Origin: Akebia trifoliata
Lineage: Eukaryota > Streptophyta > Magnoliopsida > Ranunculales > Lardizabalaceae
Length of the DNA stretch: 64,000 nucleotides
Direction of reading: 5' to 3'
NCBI GenBank assembly: GCA_017979445.1
Contig: JADQWC010000420.1
Location: 1-64,000, forward strand
In this document: piece by piece, positions 22,174 through 32,820 of the stretch
How positions within the stretch are numbered: position 1 is the stretch's first letter
Layout: the number at the start of each line of letters is the position of its first letter
Translations under genes and position numbers: made by a program
Notes under the pieces: model-generated
The model's input: the letters and a program-made list of their open reading frames with translations, nothing else
Database searches by the model: none
What the model was told of the DNA's origin: nothing

Positions 22174-22491
22174 ATGAAGGGAGAAGGAAGAGAAGAAAGT
22201 GGTGCCTCACGGATCCTGACCATCCAAGTGAAGTTCAACGGAAGATCAATCCCAGTTTCCCTCTCTTCGGATTCTACTGTAAAAGATCTCAAATCTCTTC
22301 TTCAACCTCTCGCCAATGTTTTGCCTAGAGGACAGAAGTTAATCTCCGAAGGAAAAAAACTTGTTTTAGAACCTTTAGGGAGCAAAGTTCTTGAGTCTCT
22401 GTTGAGACCGATAGAATTAATGGGGAAGACGATGGATTCTTTAAAAAAAAAAAACTGTTTTAAAAGGGTTGAATGGGAAATAAATAAGTAA
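22174..22491 (+). pseudogene. Ubiquitin-like domain N-terminal fragment captured by element B, antisense to it
   Basis: A 105-codon frame starts MKGEGREESGASRILTI and continues with a ubiquitin-like fold pattern: VKFNGRSIPVSL, then STVKDLKSLLQPLANVLP and RGQKLISEGKKLV. This spacing resembles N-terminal ubiquitin-like domains of plant proteins; from memory the closest are those fused to a WLM metalloprotease domain, but that is unverified. After about residue 70 the likeness fades (probable frameshift or intron border) and the frame ends without any protease part. It lies on the plus strand, 650 bp from B's primer-binding site, while all B genes are on the minus strand. A truncated host-gene fragment is the simplest reading. 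Confidence 0.6.
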
Positions 22492-23135
22492 AAGGGATTT
22501 TCTATTAATAGCACCCCATTGAAATCATTAGTTGATTTATACTAAAGCATACACCACCAAAAGCTTCTGCCTGCAGAAATTCAAATTTTTTTTTTTTTGA
22601 AATTCTATATGCTGTCAATGGGCAGCATGTCTTGCCTACTAATAAAAAAATTGAACACCTACGTAATAAGCGAAAAACAAACAACTAATCAAAAAAAAAA
22701 AAATTTCTTTAAAAAAAAAAAAATCCATTATCAAACATGTTTCCTTAAAAAAAAAAACAATCTTTTGTTATCCAAAAACGGATCGACATACCCCAAAAGG
22801 AAGAATAACTATAAAAAAAATCCCTTTTGTTTCACTATTCCATCCTCAATGATCATTATTCCACTCCCAATAAAATTATCCGTTAAAATTTGGTATTATT
22901 ATTTATAGTCACCCTAAGTGACTCTCGATTGAATTATATAAAAATAATAATATGCCAGATTAACGTACTCAAAATTGAACCGAAATTAAGGATTAGACCC
23001 ACTAATATAAAAAAAAAATGATAAACGAATAATAAAGAAAAACTAACTAAAAATTAAATAGAATCAACTAAAAATAAAAAACAAGGTCATCGGCAATGTT
23101 CCCATACTTGGGGTTTTTCAAGTTTGATCATCAAG
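22492..23135. other. AT-rich segment between the ubiquitin-like fragment and B's primer-binding site
   Basis: Contains many A and T homopolymers (for example around 22580, 22690 and 22715). No coding content is visible. It should be the first part of B's transcribed leader. Confidence 0.4.
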
Positions 23136-23154
23136 GTCTCCAGTGGAGTCGCCA
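23136..23154 (-). other. Primer-binding site of element B
   Basis: On the minus strand TGGCGACTCCACTGGAGAC begins one base after the end of the 5' LTR. It shares its first 15 bases with the site of element A. Confidence 0.85.
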
Positions 23155-23155
23155 C

Positions 23156-24900
23156 TGAAAGCGCCCTCGATCCACGGGGTGCGCAGATCCGCTTTTGACC
23201 CTTGAGGTTTGGGAGTCGCCACCTAGTTATTACGGTCTAGGAACCAAACTGACTCTAAAAAAATGTAAATATTACTAATCTACGAAAGAAAAAAGGGACC
23301 GAGGATCACGTTACGGGGTTGGAAGGTGTTAGGCACCATCCCCGCCCGGCAAACGCCGGTCTCTACTAATTTCCAAATAACCTACATCGCTAAAAGACCT
23401 AAGTAATAATAAAAAAGTTAAGAAATCTATTCCTTTCCAAAGACAAGGTTCTCGTTCCCTCAGATCTAACAGAGTAACCCCTTGTACAGTATTCCTTGCT
23501 TTGATCTGTCTCCGGATCTGATTTCTGATCTCCGAGGCGAGGTATCCCTTCCTTAGATTTGGATTCTTCTGATTTGTTTATGGATTTTGGGGTGTTTTTA
23601 AAGGGCTTCTAGGTTTTTTTTTTGAAGCTAAAATCGAAGTATGGGTGTTAGGTAAGGAGTTGGGGCTTCAAAACTAGGGTTTATGGGAGGCTAGAGGAAC
23701 TTTTTGACCTACTTCTCTTGGGATTTTTGATTTGATACGAAAATAAGGTGTGAGGACCCCTATTTATAGATTTTTTTTAAAGGTTGATTTAGATAGAATT
23801 AGTGTTTAATTAGAATTCTTTTAGTTAGAGTTGTATTTTAGTAAGAATTGTTTTAAGTAGAGTTGTATTTTAATTAGAATTGTTTTAGGTAGAGTTATAT
23901 TTTAGTTAGAATTCTATTAAATAGAGTTATTATTTAATTAGAACTATATTAGGATTGTGACTTTTGGTCTTATTTGATTAACTTTAAGATTTTGACTTTA
24001 GTCTTAATTGATTGACTTTAATATCTTGACTTTAGTCTTACTTAATTGACTTTAATTTTGACTTTAGTCTTATTTGATTGATTTTAATATCTTGACTTTA
24101 GTCTTGCTTGATTGACTTTAATTTTTTGGAGAACCTCCCTCTATTATATCTTTAATTCTTTGGACCCCAAATGGAGGGGGTCCTTAAAGAAATATCTTGC
24201 GAACCCTCAACAATTTTGCCTGAGAGCCTGATTGATCGATTTATTTACCTCAAAATTTTTAATTAATTTCATTAATGTTTCACTTTAATTATTTAATATT
24301 TTATTTATTAATTTCAAAATTTTTACTTATAAAAATTGTGAAATTACCATTTTACCCCCGGAGAGGACTTTTCGCTTTTTAAGTCGATTTTCGATGTTCT
24401 AGGATGTTTTCGAAATTGTTTTTTTAAGGAATTCAATGGGAATGTTGGTTTTTATCATTTATGAAATTTTTTGTGTGAAACGATCGTGAACTTTATGAAG
24501 GGCATTTTCGTAATTTTGTTAAATTCTATTAAAATTGGCGAAATGATTTATTTGGTTTCAATTTGTTATTTTATGTGTTTGAATGGGTTTTCCTAAGCGT
24601 AATGTAGGCCCTAGGGTTGTTTTGATGTTAGGGGTATTTTGATAATTTGGTCATTTTCAGTGATTTTTATCGTGAAGCTTCTTTTTGATCTGCAAGATGA
24701 TGATTTCTATGTTTCTAGGGTCGTATTTTCCTAGCGTAGCGTGGTTTCTAAGTTTTGTCAGTTCGAGATACCTCATTCGGATTTCTGAAACATATCTGGT
24801 AACAAAATAAAGTATTGGAATAGACATCCATTATTGGGAACCGTTGCGATCGGGTTGACGAGTTGATTAATCGGGCGAGTGCAAAAATGGGGTGTCTACA
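23156..24900 (-). mobile_element. 5' LTR of element B
   Basis: On the minus strand it starts TGTAGACACCCC at 24900 and ends GCTTTCA at 23156, followed by the primer-binding site. It is collinear with the 3' LTR over its full length apart from small indels. The TATA octamer is at 23761-23768. Confidence 0.92.
23761..23768 (-). promoter_or_regulatory. TATA box in the 5' LTR of B
   Basis: TATAAATA on the minus strand, followed by GGGGTCCTCACACC. The same octamer is kept in the 3' LTR (7551-7558) and in solo LTR C (32210-32217). This is the likely promoter for the genomic RNA of B. Confidence 0.65.
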
Positions 24901-25275
24901 GACCTATACCCACTTTAAACTGGGTCTACAACTCATATCCATTTTCAAATTGGTTAACGACCCATACCCACTTCTAAATAGGTCCACGATCCATATCTAC
25001 TATCAAATGGATCCACGACCTATTCCCACTTCCAAATGGGTCCACGACACATATCCGCTTTCGAATGGGTTTACGACCCAATCCGCTTCAAATGGGTCCA
25101 CGACCCATAATGGATCCTCGACCCATATCCACTTCCAAATGGTTCCACAACCTATATCCACTTTAAATGGGTCCACGACCCATATCCATTTCAAACGGGT
25201 CCATGACCCATATCCACTTTCAGATAGGTTCACGACCCATATCCATTTCGAATCGGATCCACCACCCGTACCCAA
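24901..25275 (+). repeat. Minisatellite of about 29 bp in A's leader, right part
   Basis: About twelve diverged copies of gggtccacgacccatatcc plus a short A/T-rich tail, continuing the array cut by B at 6947. An open frame on the minus strand with repeated WIWV is a repeat artefact. Confidence 0.88.
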
Positions 25276-25672
25276 CCCAAAACAAATCTATCCTTCAATC
25301 TCAACCATGTCCATAATCCATGTGTGAACCATCATGATCAACAATTGGTCGATCAATTCAAATAAATCCAATCATTTTTCAACAAACTAGATTTTGAAAA
25401 AAAATAAAAACAAAAATAATTTTTTTTTTTAAAGTACCAATTGCAATTCTTGATTAAAGTCGGTGCTTAAGAACGATCTTACCCTGTTGATACGAGGGGG
25501 ATAGACTATGTTTATTTAAAGAAATAAGGTAATTTAAGAGTGCCATTGTACACCACTTTTTCCTTGGGGATTTGACTGGCCGATCTTGATTTCAAAGAAT
25601 TGAATTGAGGGGCTAACAAAATGATTTTTTTGACTCAATCTTTCTACAGTAATCCGTCTTTACAAAATGCTT
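25276..25672 (+). other. Leader of A, with the block conserved in B at 25478-25625
   Basis: Non-coding. The sub-segment 25478-25625 shares ordered words with B's leader (tacgagggggatagactat and gccattg among them). Confidence 0.55.
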
Positions 25673-26130
25673 TTCCTAGCTTCACGTCGATAAACCTCCA
25701 GCTCCGTATTGACAAACCTCCGGCTCCGTACTGATGAACCTCTGACTCCACAGTGATAAACTTCCAGCTCTGTGCTAACAAACCTCCAGCTCTGTGCTGA
25801 CGAACCTCCAGTTCTGTGCTAACAAACCTCTAGCTCTATGTAGATAAGTCTTCAGCTCCGTGTTGAGAAACCTTTGGCTCCGTGCCGATACCCTTCCAAC
25901 TCTGTGCTGACAAACCTTTGGCTTTATACCGATAAACCTCCAGCTCCGTGCTGACAAATCTCTGGCTTCGTGCCGATAAACCTTCGGTTCCGTGTCGATG
26001 AACCTCCAGCTCATTACTGACAAACTTCTGGCTCCGTGCCAATAAACCTCTAGTTCCGTGCTGACAAACCCAAGCTCCATGCTGAGCAATATCTGGCTCC
26101 ATGCCAACGAACCCTACCTCCGTGCTGATA
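25673..26130 (+). repeat. 22-bp minisatellite upstream of A's gag (about 20 copies)
   Basis: Units such as cctccagctccgtgctgac followed by aaa alternate with variants such as cctctggcttcgtgccgat, giving a higher-order period of about 44 bp. The core CAGCTCCGTGCTGA also forms the minisatellite upstream of gag in F (61470-62285, minus strand), in the same orientation relative to the element. Confidence 0.88.
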
Positions 26131-26336
26131 AAAAAAAATCCAACCTCAACCAAATTCAAGACTTTCTTAATGCAACTTTACTAATTAGTCCGATCCGACT
26201 TAATAAATCATCATACATCTTTATTATGTAAATGATATATTAACGCCTAACCTCTTGTCTACAGGTGATCAAACAACTTAGAAAGAAGTACTTGCCACCT
26301 GACAATCCTCCATATTTTCTACACTCGCAATCGATC

Positions 26337-27800
26337 ATGAGCACTTCAGAGCAACCTCAGCAGACGGTGACAGAAGTAATAACATATCTCACCTCGAAGC
26401 TAGATATAGTGGTGAAGGCATTGGAAAAATACGACAAAATTCTAGATCAGCTAATGACAAATCCAAGCATCATTCAAGCTGTACAACATTAGGCATTTAG
26501 CTCTAATCAGGTTGTACCTGAACAACCACAACAGCAACCACCGCTAGCACAGAATACCTTGCCACCCATGGCTCCCGCCAATCTAGGACCACCAATTCAC
26601 ATCCAATGCAATCCGCAATGACATGAGGTGGTTCAAAAAGAAGAATGTGAGTTTAGGGCAGTCGAAGTAAGGAGCACCATAAAAGAGAAGCTTGCCAACA
26701 AACTCAAGACAGTGGAAAAGAAAATCAGAAAAATGAAGGGAAAGGATTCCGCCAACGGAATGAGGTTTAGAGATCTCTGCATATACCTAAATGCACCACT
26801 ATCTCCAAAATTCAAGTGTCCCGATTTTGAAAAGTATAATGGCATCGGGTACCCTCTATCCCTATGTGCAAATTTGGTGATGATGATAGGTTGTTGGTTC
26901 AATTTTTTCAAAGAAATCTAACGGGGGTGGCCTTTTCATGGTTATCTCAGTTGGATCATTCTCAGATAAAAAGCTAGCAAGATCTGGCTACAATTTTCTC
27001 GGAGGAGTATAGATTCAACACAGATATGGGGTTGGATAGGAATGACATAGCGAAGATGATTCGAAAATCGAAAGAAAGCGTGAAAGAGTATGCCCAAAGG
27101 TGGCGAGAATCGACTTTTAAGGTAAAGCCACCAATGACTGAACAAGAGATGAACACCATATTCATCTCAACTCTAGGCCATTCGTTCTACATACATCTAG
27201 TGGGTCATACAACTGTAAGTTTCTCGTCACTAGTCCAAGTGGTAGATCGGGTGGAAGACGGTATCCGATCAGGTCTGATTTACGACTTATCCAATTTAGG
27301 GGCACCAACAAGGGGGTCCACCCAATGAAAACTAGTGGTTTTGAATAAGAAGAAAGATGAAGGCCAAGTTAACAATGTGCAACCTATTTGTCTTTTCTTC
27401 ATCTCAACACTAAACCAGAGGCCGCTAATACCTCAGGTCCTTTCAAGGTAACCCACCTCAAGCTGCACCAGTTTCGTAGGCATTCTAGTTTTGACAAAAT
27501 CCAGTGTTTGGTCAGAACCCACAATTTGCCCATAATCAGCAAATCGAGCAACGTAGACCCAATAGGGTCCCTCGAGTCTTCACCCGCCCGCCTATGACTC
27601 TGTCGAAACTACTCCCAGTACTACTCAGAGGAGACTATCTCACTAAAAGGTAGCCAAACCCAGAGGCTCTAAAGAGACCAGGGTACAATCCCAATCAATT
27701 TTGTGAGCTCCATATGAGTGCACTGGGACATACCACCGACTATTGTTGGCAACTCAAGCATCAAGTTCAGAATCTAATCGATGGGATAACGATCATCCTG
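26337..27800 (+). pseudogene. Element A gag, broken by stops
   Basis: The start at 26337 (MSTSEQPQQTVTEV) is chosen because F's gag starts MSNSEDPQPATSEL and both are preceded by a PPYFL stretch. The capsid part shows GMRFRDLCIYLNAPL, FKCPDFEKYNGIG and LVQFFQRNLTGVAFSWL across a frame change, then ESVKEYAQRWRES and TEQEMNTIFISTLGH. A zinc-knuckle-like motif FCELHMSALGHTTDYC lies near 27700. Stops near 26490, 26920 and 27325 break it. It is much closer to F's gag than to B's. Confidence 0.88.
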
Positions 27801-28837
27801 AATGGTCCGGCAGCCTAAGTACTTCAGTAGAATATTAATCAAAATCCATTACCGACACATAATGGGGAAGGCAATGGGCCGACAGTCACCCTTCAATCTT
27901 GATAGCACCTATTGGCTCCAAGGTTAGAGTCAACTTGAGGAAGGAATCAGCAACCTCAAGCATCAACGCCGTACCCCAAGACACAACAAACCAGTCACCA
28001 TCCCAATTCCCAGTCAGAATGGCCAATCTCACTATTCACTCCAACTCCCAAACTTCATACCCTTCACGACCACCTCTCATTATACCCTACACATTACCAA
28101 CGTCAAGTTCCTCCTCTCGACCACCTATCATCATACCTTGCACCATACCAACTTTAGGTTCTTCATCCCGACCACCTCTTATCATACCCTGCACCACACC
28201 GACCCCTAAAACTTCAAGCTTCTCTTCCCGACTACCCCTCATCCTATCTTATACCAACCCACAAATCCCTGACATCACCATGTCAGCCACCAAACCCAAT
28301 CCACCACCTCTTATCTTCCATCTAAAGCCAAATTCTCAACCCATGACCATCATATCCCCTAAACCCTTCCCATATTGCACAAATCAAACCGTCTCATGGA
28401 ACTATGAGTCTATGATTGTTACCTTGACAAGGGTCAAAAAACCTAAGGAGGCTATGATAACAGACATTGGTCATATGACCAAATCAAGGAGGTGCTACAA
28501 GGTACTAGAAAGGGATCAGATGAAATAGACAGAGGATGAGGAAAAAAAATAAAAAGGGAAAGAAAAATTGGTGAAAGAAGAACGAACACTACAAAGAGAG
28601 TCGGAGAAAAAGAAGAGTCGAGTGACTGACAAGGAAGCGGCCGATCTCCTTAAATTCATTAGAAAAAGTGAGTACAATATAGTGGAGTAATTAAACCGGA
28701 TGCCAGCTCAGATTAGTATATTGGACCTGCTTTTAAATTCAGAGTATCATCAGGAAGCATTACTTAAGGTCCTTAGTAGTGCACACGTACCCAAGATCAC
28801 TTCACCAGAAGAGTTGGAAAAAATAGTGGGATAGATC
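27801..28837 (+). pseudogene. Element A gag-protease linker (proline/serine-rich)
   Basis: The longest open part (27899-28528) begins IAPIGSKVRVNL, matching LIAPIGAKVRVRF in F. It then carries several copies of a PPLIIPYT-like phrase separated by serine-rich spacers, as F also does. The segment 28530-28837 continues with lysine- and glutamate-rich sequence and stops, ending before the protease. Confidence 0.7.
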
Positions 28838-29629
28838 ATGACCCCCAATTCAATCACTTTCACAGAAGATGAATTTATCAATGGGGGGAGTGGTCACATT
28901 GAGCCATTGCACATCGTAGTAATGTGCAAAGGTATGATGGTAGCTAGAGTATTGATCGACAATGGCTCGGCTCTAAATGTCTGTCCTCTACAAACTCTAC
29001 ACAAGCTAATTGCAGATTTGTCTCACTTCAGACCGACTAAGAGGGCCATTAGAGCTTTTGACAGTAGAGAAACTGAGTCATTAGGAGAACTGGATCTTCC
29101 TATCACCATCGGATCATGCACATTCGAAGTGACATTGGAGATCTTGGACATACCCTCAACATTCAATCTCCTCCTAGGAAGACCTTGGATTCACATCGTT
29201 GGAGCAGTTCCTTCTTCCTTACATCGACGGGTCAAATTTATTATGCGACAGAGGGTGATCTCCGTCCTTATCGAGAATCTTATACCCGTCGATCGATTGC
29301 CAGATGTACCATATATAAATGTGGAAATGACTGGGGACAAAGATGGATATCACGCTTTCCAGTTCACATCTGTCAACCATATCCCAAGGGGAAATGAGAA
29401 GACAAAGGCAGAATTATCAAAAGCAAATATGATGATCGGTCGAATAATGAAGAAGGCGGGATATAGTCCGAAACAAGGGCTAGGGCTTAAGGAAAAAGGT
29501 AGGGCCATTTTGATCAACACGCAAAAACACACTTCCTACTTTGGTCTTGGATTCAAGCCTACAAGGAATGACATCTCTGACATGAATGATAAGAAGAGGG
29601 AGCTCCGACTTGCACGAAAACAGAATTGA
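28838..29629 (+). CDS. Element A aspartic protease with G-patch-like tail
   Basis: A 263-codon open frame. The active-site motif RVLIDNGSALNVCPL is at about residues 35-50, and FNLLLGRPWIHIVGAVPSSL is the conserved later part. The C-terminal part has KKAGYSPKQGLGLKEKG followed by YFGLGFKPT, a G-patch-like arrangement shared with F (RAGYRPKQGWDQEKGR). The frame begins MTPNSITFTEDEF, matching MAPNPIIFTEDEL in F, though in an intact element this would be internal to the polyprotein. A TGA ends the segment. Confidence 0.88.
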   Translation: MTPNSITFTEDEFINGGSGHIEPLHIVVMCKGMMVARVLIDNGSALNVCPLQTLHKLIADLSHFRPTKRAIRAFDSRETESLGELDLPITIGSCTFEVTLEILDIPSTFNLLLGRPWIHIVGAVPSSLHRRVKFIMRQRVISVLIENLIPVDRLPDVPYINVEMTGDKDGYHAFQFTSVNHIPRGNEKTKAELSKANMMIGRIMKKAGYSPKQGLGLKEKGRAILINTQKHTSYFGLGFKPTRNDISDMNDKKRELRLARKQN

Positions 29630-30438
29630 GAACCTAATGTGTGGAACTTAGAAAAGGTACCACACATCAGCGTTAGCTTCCCACGATCACAAAAAAGGCC
29701 AGATGATCTGTTAGTGCCATTGTCAACAAACCGCACAGGAGAACCAAGTATTGTAAGTATCGAGCCCGTTCAATTGTAATAAGACTCATTCGTTGAGTCC
29801 CCACATTCCTTTATAAATGGCATGGACATCTTGTTCGGAGGGGATTCTGAAGGAAGTCAAAAAGAAGAAGAAGAGCCCGCTAAGGCGAAAATCACAATAT
29901 GCAAAGAAGGAAAATCATTGTTCCCCTTACAAATCAATTAGGGATCTGTTGTAATTCCACCCACCCTACAAATGCCTGTACCTGGACTTGACGACAATAA
30001 TCTTGAAGTGATGGTCATATCTGAACCATCAAGGGAACTACTCTCCCAACCTATTTACCTTGCAGAGGAAGGAAAAGTCGTCAAAAATTATGAGGAGTAC
30101 CCAATCACTTACGAGGCCGCCATGGGTTCCAGAATCCCAACGGCCTCTAAAGAAAAATGCCATTAGTAAAATCTCATCCGCCTGAGGACCATAATGAGCC
30201 CTCGTCCTCGAAGCAAGACTGTTTTGGGGGCTCACCTTCGTTGCTAATGAATTCGCATGATTTTTATTTATCTTGTTTCAAGAAGTCAGATAACCCACAA
30301 AATCTAAAAAAATAAAAAATCTTTCAAGATTCAAAAAAATAAAAAACGCTACAAAATTTAAAAAAATCAAATATTTTCAAAAATCCAAAAAAATCAAAAA
30401 TCTTCAAAATACCAAAGGTTTTCAAAGAATTTTCTCAG
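29630..30438 (+). pseudogene. Element A protease-RT linker, degenerate
   Basis: Low-complexity sequence between protease and RT with several stops. The part 30300-30420 consists of short near-repeats of aatcttcaaaa-like words. Matching linker sequence in F contains an acidic stretch and a similar AT-rich patch near 57240-57360. Confidence 0.5.
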
Positions 30439-31096
30439 TTGAATGAGCCTTGTGATATAACAAAGTATGAAAGAGACGAATACGACTTTGACCTTGAGCT
30501 TGACTTTGATCTCATTGGGATCGAGGAAGAGTTAGAGGAAGAGGTTGAATATCCTCCAAAAGAAATCAAAGAACTCATGGAACGTCACGAGAAGGGTGTT
30601 CAGCCAAATATAGAGGATACAAACTCAGTGAACCTAAGCACCGAGGATGACCCACGGATCGTCAAAATCGGAGCCTTATTAACGATTGAGCAGAAAGAGG
30701 AGATGACAAAGTTCTTACAATAGTACCAAGATGTATTCGCATGGTCTTATCAAGACATGCCTGGGTTAGACACAGATCAAGTCGTTCACAAGTTACCTAT
30801 CAAATCGGGAAGCAAGCCAGTCAAGCTGAAACTTTGAAGGTTGAAACCAGAGTAGACACTTAAAGTTAAGGATGAAGTAATGAAGCAGTTCCAAGCAGGA
30901 TTTCTCGCGGTATCCACCTACCCTGAATGGCTCGCTAACGTCGTTCCTGTACATAAGGATGGAAAAGTGCGCATGTGTGTAGATTACAGAGATTTGAACA
31001 AAGCCAGTCCTAAAGATGACTTTCCGTTACCACACATCGATACTCTGGTGGATAATACAGCGGGACACGGTATGTTCTCTTTCATGGATGGCTTCG
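30439..31096 (+). pseudogene. Element A reverse transcriptase N-terminal part, interrupted by solo LTR C
   Basis: Starts in an acidic linker (DEYDFDLELDFDLIG) and reaches RT motifs at FLAVSTYPEWLANVVP, CVDYRDLNKASP, DDFPLPHID and FSFMDGFAG. Solo LTR C was inserted immediately after the FAG codons, and the coding sequence resumes at 32821 with GYNQIKM. Stops near 30720 and 30838 had also accumulated. Confidence 0.88.
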
Positions 31097-31984
31097 CGGG
31101 TGTAGACACCCCATTTTTGCATTCGCCTGATTAATCAACTCGTCGACCCGATCGCAAAGATTCCCAATGATGGATGTCTATTCCAATGCTTTATTTTGTT
31201 ACCAGATATGTTTCAGAAATCCGGATGAGGTATCTCGAACTGACAAAACTTAGAAACAACGCTACGCTAGGAAAATACAACCCCAGAAACATAGAAATCA
31301 TCATCTTGCAAACCAAAAAGAAGCTTCACGATAAAAATCACTAAAATTACCAAATTACCCCTAACATAAAAACACCCTAGAGCCTGCATTATGCTTAGGA
31401 AAACCCACTCAAACACATTAAACAACAAATCGAAACCAAGTAAACCACTTCGCCAATTTTCACAAAATTTGACAAAATTACGAAAATACCCCTCATAAAG
31501 TTCACAATCATTTCATACAAAAAACTTCATAAATGATAAAAACCAACATTCCCATTAAATTCCTTACGAAAAACTGATTCCAAAACATCCTGAAACATTG
31601 AAAAACGACTTAAAACGTAAAAAATCCTCTCCGAGGGCAAAATGGTAATTTCACAATTTTTATAATTAAAAAATTCGAAATTAATAAATAAAACATTAAA
31701 TAATTAAAGTAAAACATTAATGAAATTAATTTAAAAATTTGAACCTAAAAAATTGATCAATCGGACTTTCGGGTAAAATTGTTGAGGGTTCGTGGGATAT
31801 TTCTTTAAGGACCCCTCCATTTGGGGGTCCAAAGAATTAAAGATATAATAGAAGGGGGTTCTCCAAAAATTAAAAGTAAATCAAGCAAGACTGAAGTCAA
31901 GGTATTAAAGTCAATCAAGTGAAACTGAAGTCAAAATTAAAGTCAATCAAGCAAGACTGAAGTCAAGGTACTAATCGAGTCAAT

Positions 31985-32195
31985 CTCATAAGACTAAGGT
32001 CAAAACCCTAAATCAAAACCCTAATCTAAACTAATCAAGTCAATCTCATAAGACTAAGGTCAAAACCCTAAATCCAAACCCTAATCTAAACTAATCAAGT
32101 CAATCTCATAAGACTAAGTCAAAACCCTAAAACCCTAAAGACTAAGTCAAAACCCTAATTGAAACCCTAAAAGAAACCCTAATCAAACCCTAAAT
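31985..32195 (+). repeat. Telobox-rich short tandem repeats within solo LTR C
   Basis: Units of about 60 bp containing caatctcataagactaag and one or two AAACCCTAA words are repeated two to three times, followed by denser AAACCCTAA-type words, shortly upstream of the TATA box at 32210. AAACCCTAA is the plant telobox, a motif also found in promoters. B's own LTRs lack this expansion. Confidence 0.75.
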
Positions 32196-32209
32196 GCTTC
32201 TAAAAACTT

Positions 32210-32217
32210 TATAAATA
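32210..32217 (+). promoter_or_regulatory. TATA box in solo LTR C
   Basis: TATAAATA followed by ggagcctccacacc, at the position matching the TATA of B's LTRs. A solo LTR can still act as a promoter; nothing here shows that it does. Confidence 0.55.
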
Positions 32218-32820
32218 GGAGCCTCCACACCCTATTTTCGTATCAAAGAAAAAACCCTAGAAAAAGTAGGTAAATAAGCCTCCATAGCCTCCCCAAAACC
32301 CTAATTTTGGAGTCCCAACTCCTTCCCTAACACCCCTACTCTGATTTTAGCCCAAAAAACACCCAAAAACCTCTAAAAAACATCCCAGAAATTCACAACA
32401 AATTTGAAGCACTCAGATCCAAGAAGGAGATACCTTACCTCGGAGATTAGGAATCAGATCCGGAGATAGAACGAAGTAAGGAATACGGTACAAGGAGCCA
32501 TTCTAACCAGATCTGAGGGAATAACACTTTTGCTGATCAAAGGTAAATTTTTTATTTTTATTTTTTTTAATCTGGGTTTATCATTAGCAATGTAGATCTA
32601 TTTGGGATAAGTAGAGACCGGCATTGGCCGGGCGGAGTTGGTGCCTAACACCTTCCAACCCCGTAACATGATCCCCGGATTCAGATTTCTATAGTAGATT
32701 AGTTCTTTTTATCCATTGTAGGGTCAATTTGGTTCCTAGACCGTAATAACTAGGTGGCGACTCCCAAACCTCAAGGGTCAAAAGCGGATCTGCGCACCCC
32801 GCGGATCGAGGGCGCTTTCA

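Larger units (their letters stand above)
6948..24900 (-). mobile_element. Element B: near-complete Tat/Ogre-like Ty3/gypsy retrotransposon (about 18 kb) with ORF1
   Basis: Two LTRs of the same family (6948-8659 and 23156-24900) bracket a minus-strand interior with primer-binding site, leader, ORF1, gag, protease, RT, two RNase H domains, integrase, a 34-bp minisatellite and a polypurine tract. The flanking bases are gaccc (6943-6947) and gacct (24901-24905), a near-perfect 5-bp target duplication inside A's leader minisatellite. Over the first 250 bases compared by eye the two LTRs differ at roughly one base in sixteen, so the insertion is not very recent. Several stops, a 16-bp duplication and a changed integrase residue indicate loss of function. 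Confidence 0.93.
31101..32820 (+). mobile_element. Solo LTR C (family of element B), inserted in A's reverse transcriptase
   Basis: Starts TGTAGACACCCC and ends GCTTTCA, 1720 bp, with a perfect 5-bp target duplication gcggg at 31096-31100 and 32821-32825. No internal sequence is present, so it is the product of LTR-LTR recombination. It is collinear with B's LTRs read in the opposite orientation. It differs from them by an expanded stretch rich in AAACCCTAA words at about 31990-32190. Confidence 0.95.

Noticed and set aside
24863..25327. A 154-codon plus-strand frame rich in THIH-like repeats
   Set aside because: It is a translation of the leader minisatellite of about 29 bp and runs across the LTR border of B.
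25775..26159. Two minus-strand frames of about 110 codons with LSARSWRF-like repeats
   Set aside because: Translation of the 22-bp minisatellite on the strand opposite to element A; no independent support.
31985..32195. AAACCCTAA words as an interstitial telomere
   Set aside because: The words are separated by unrelated sequence and lie inside an LTR; no continuous telomere array is present.
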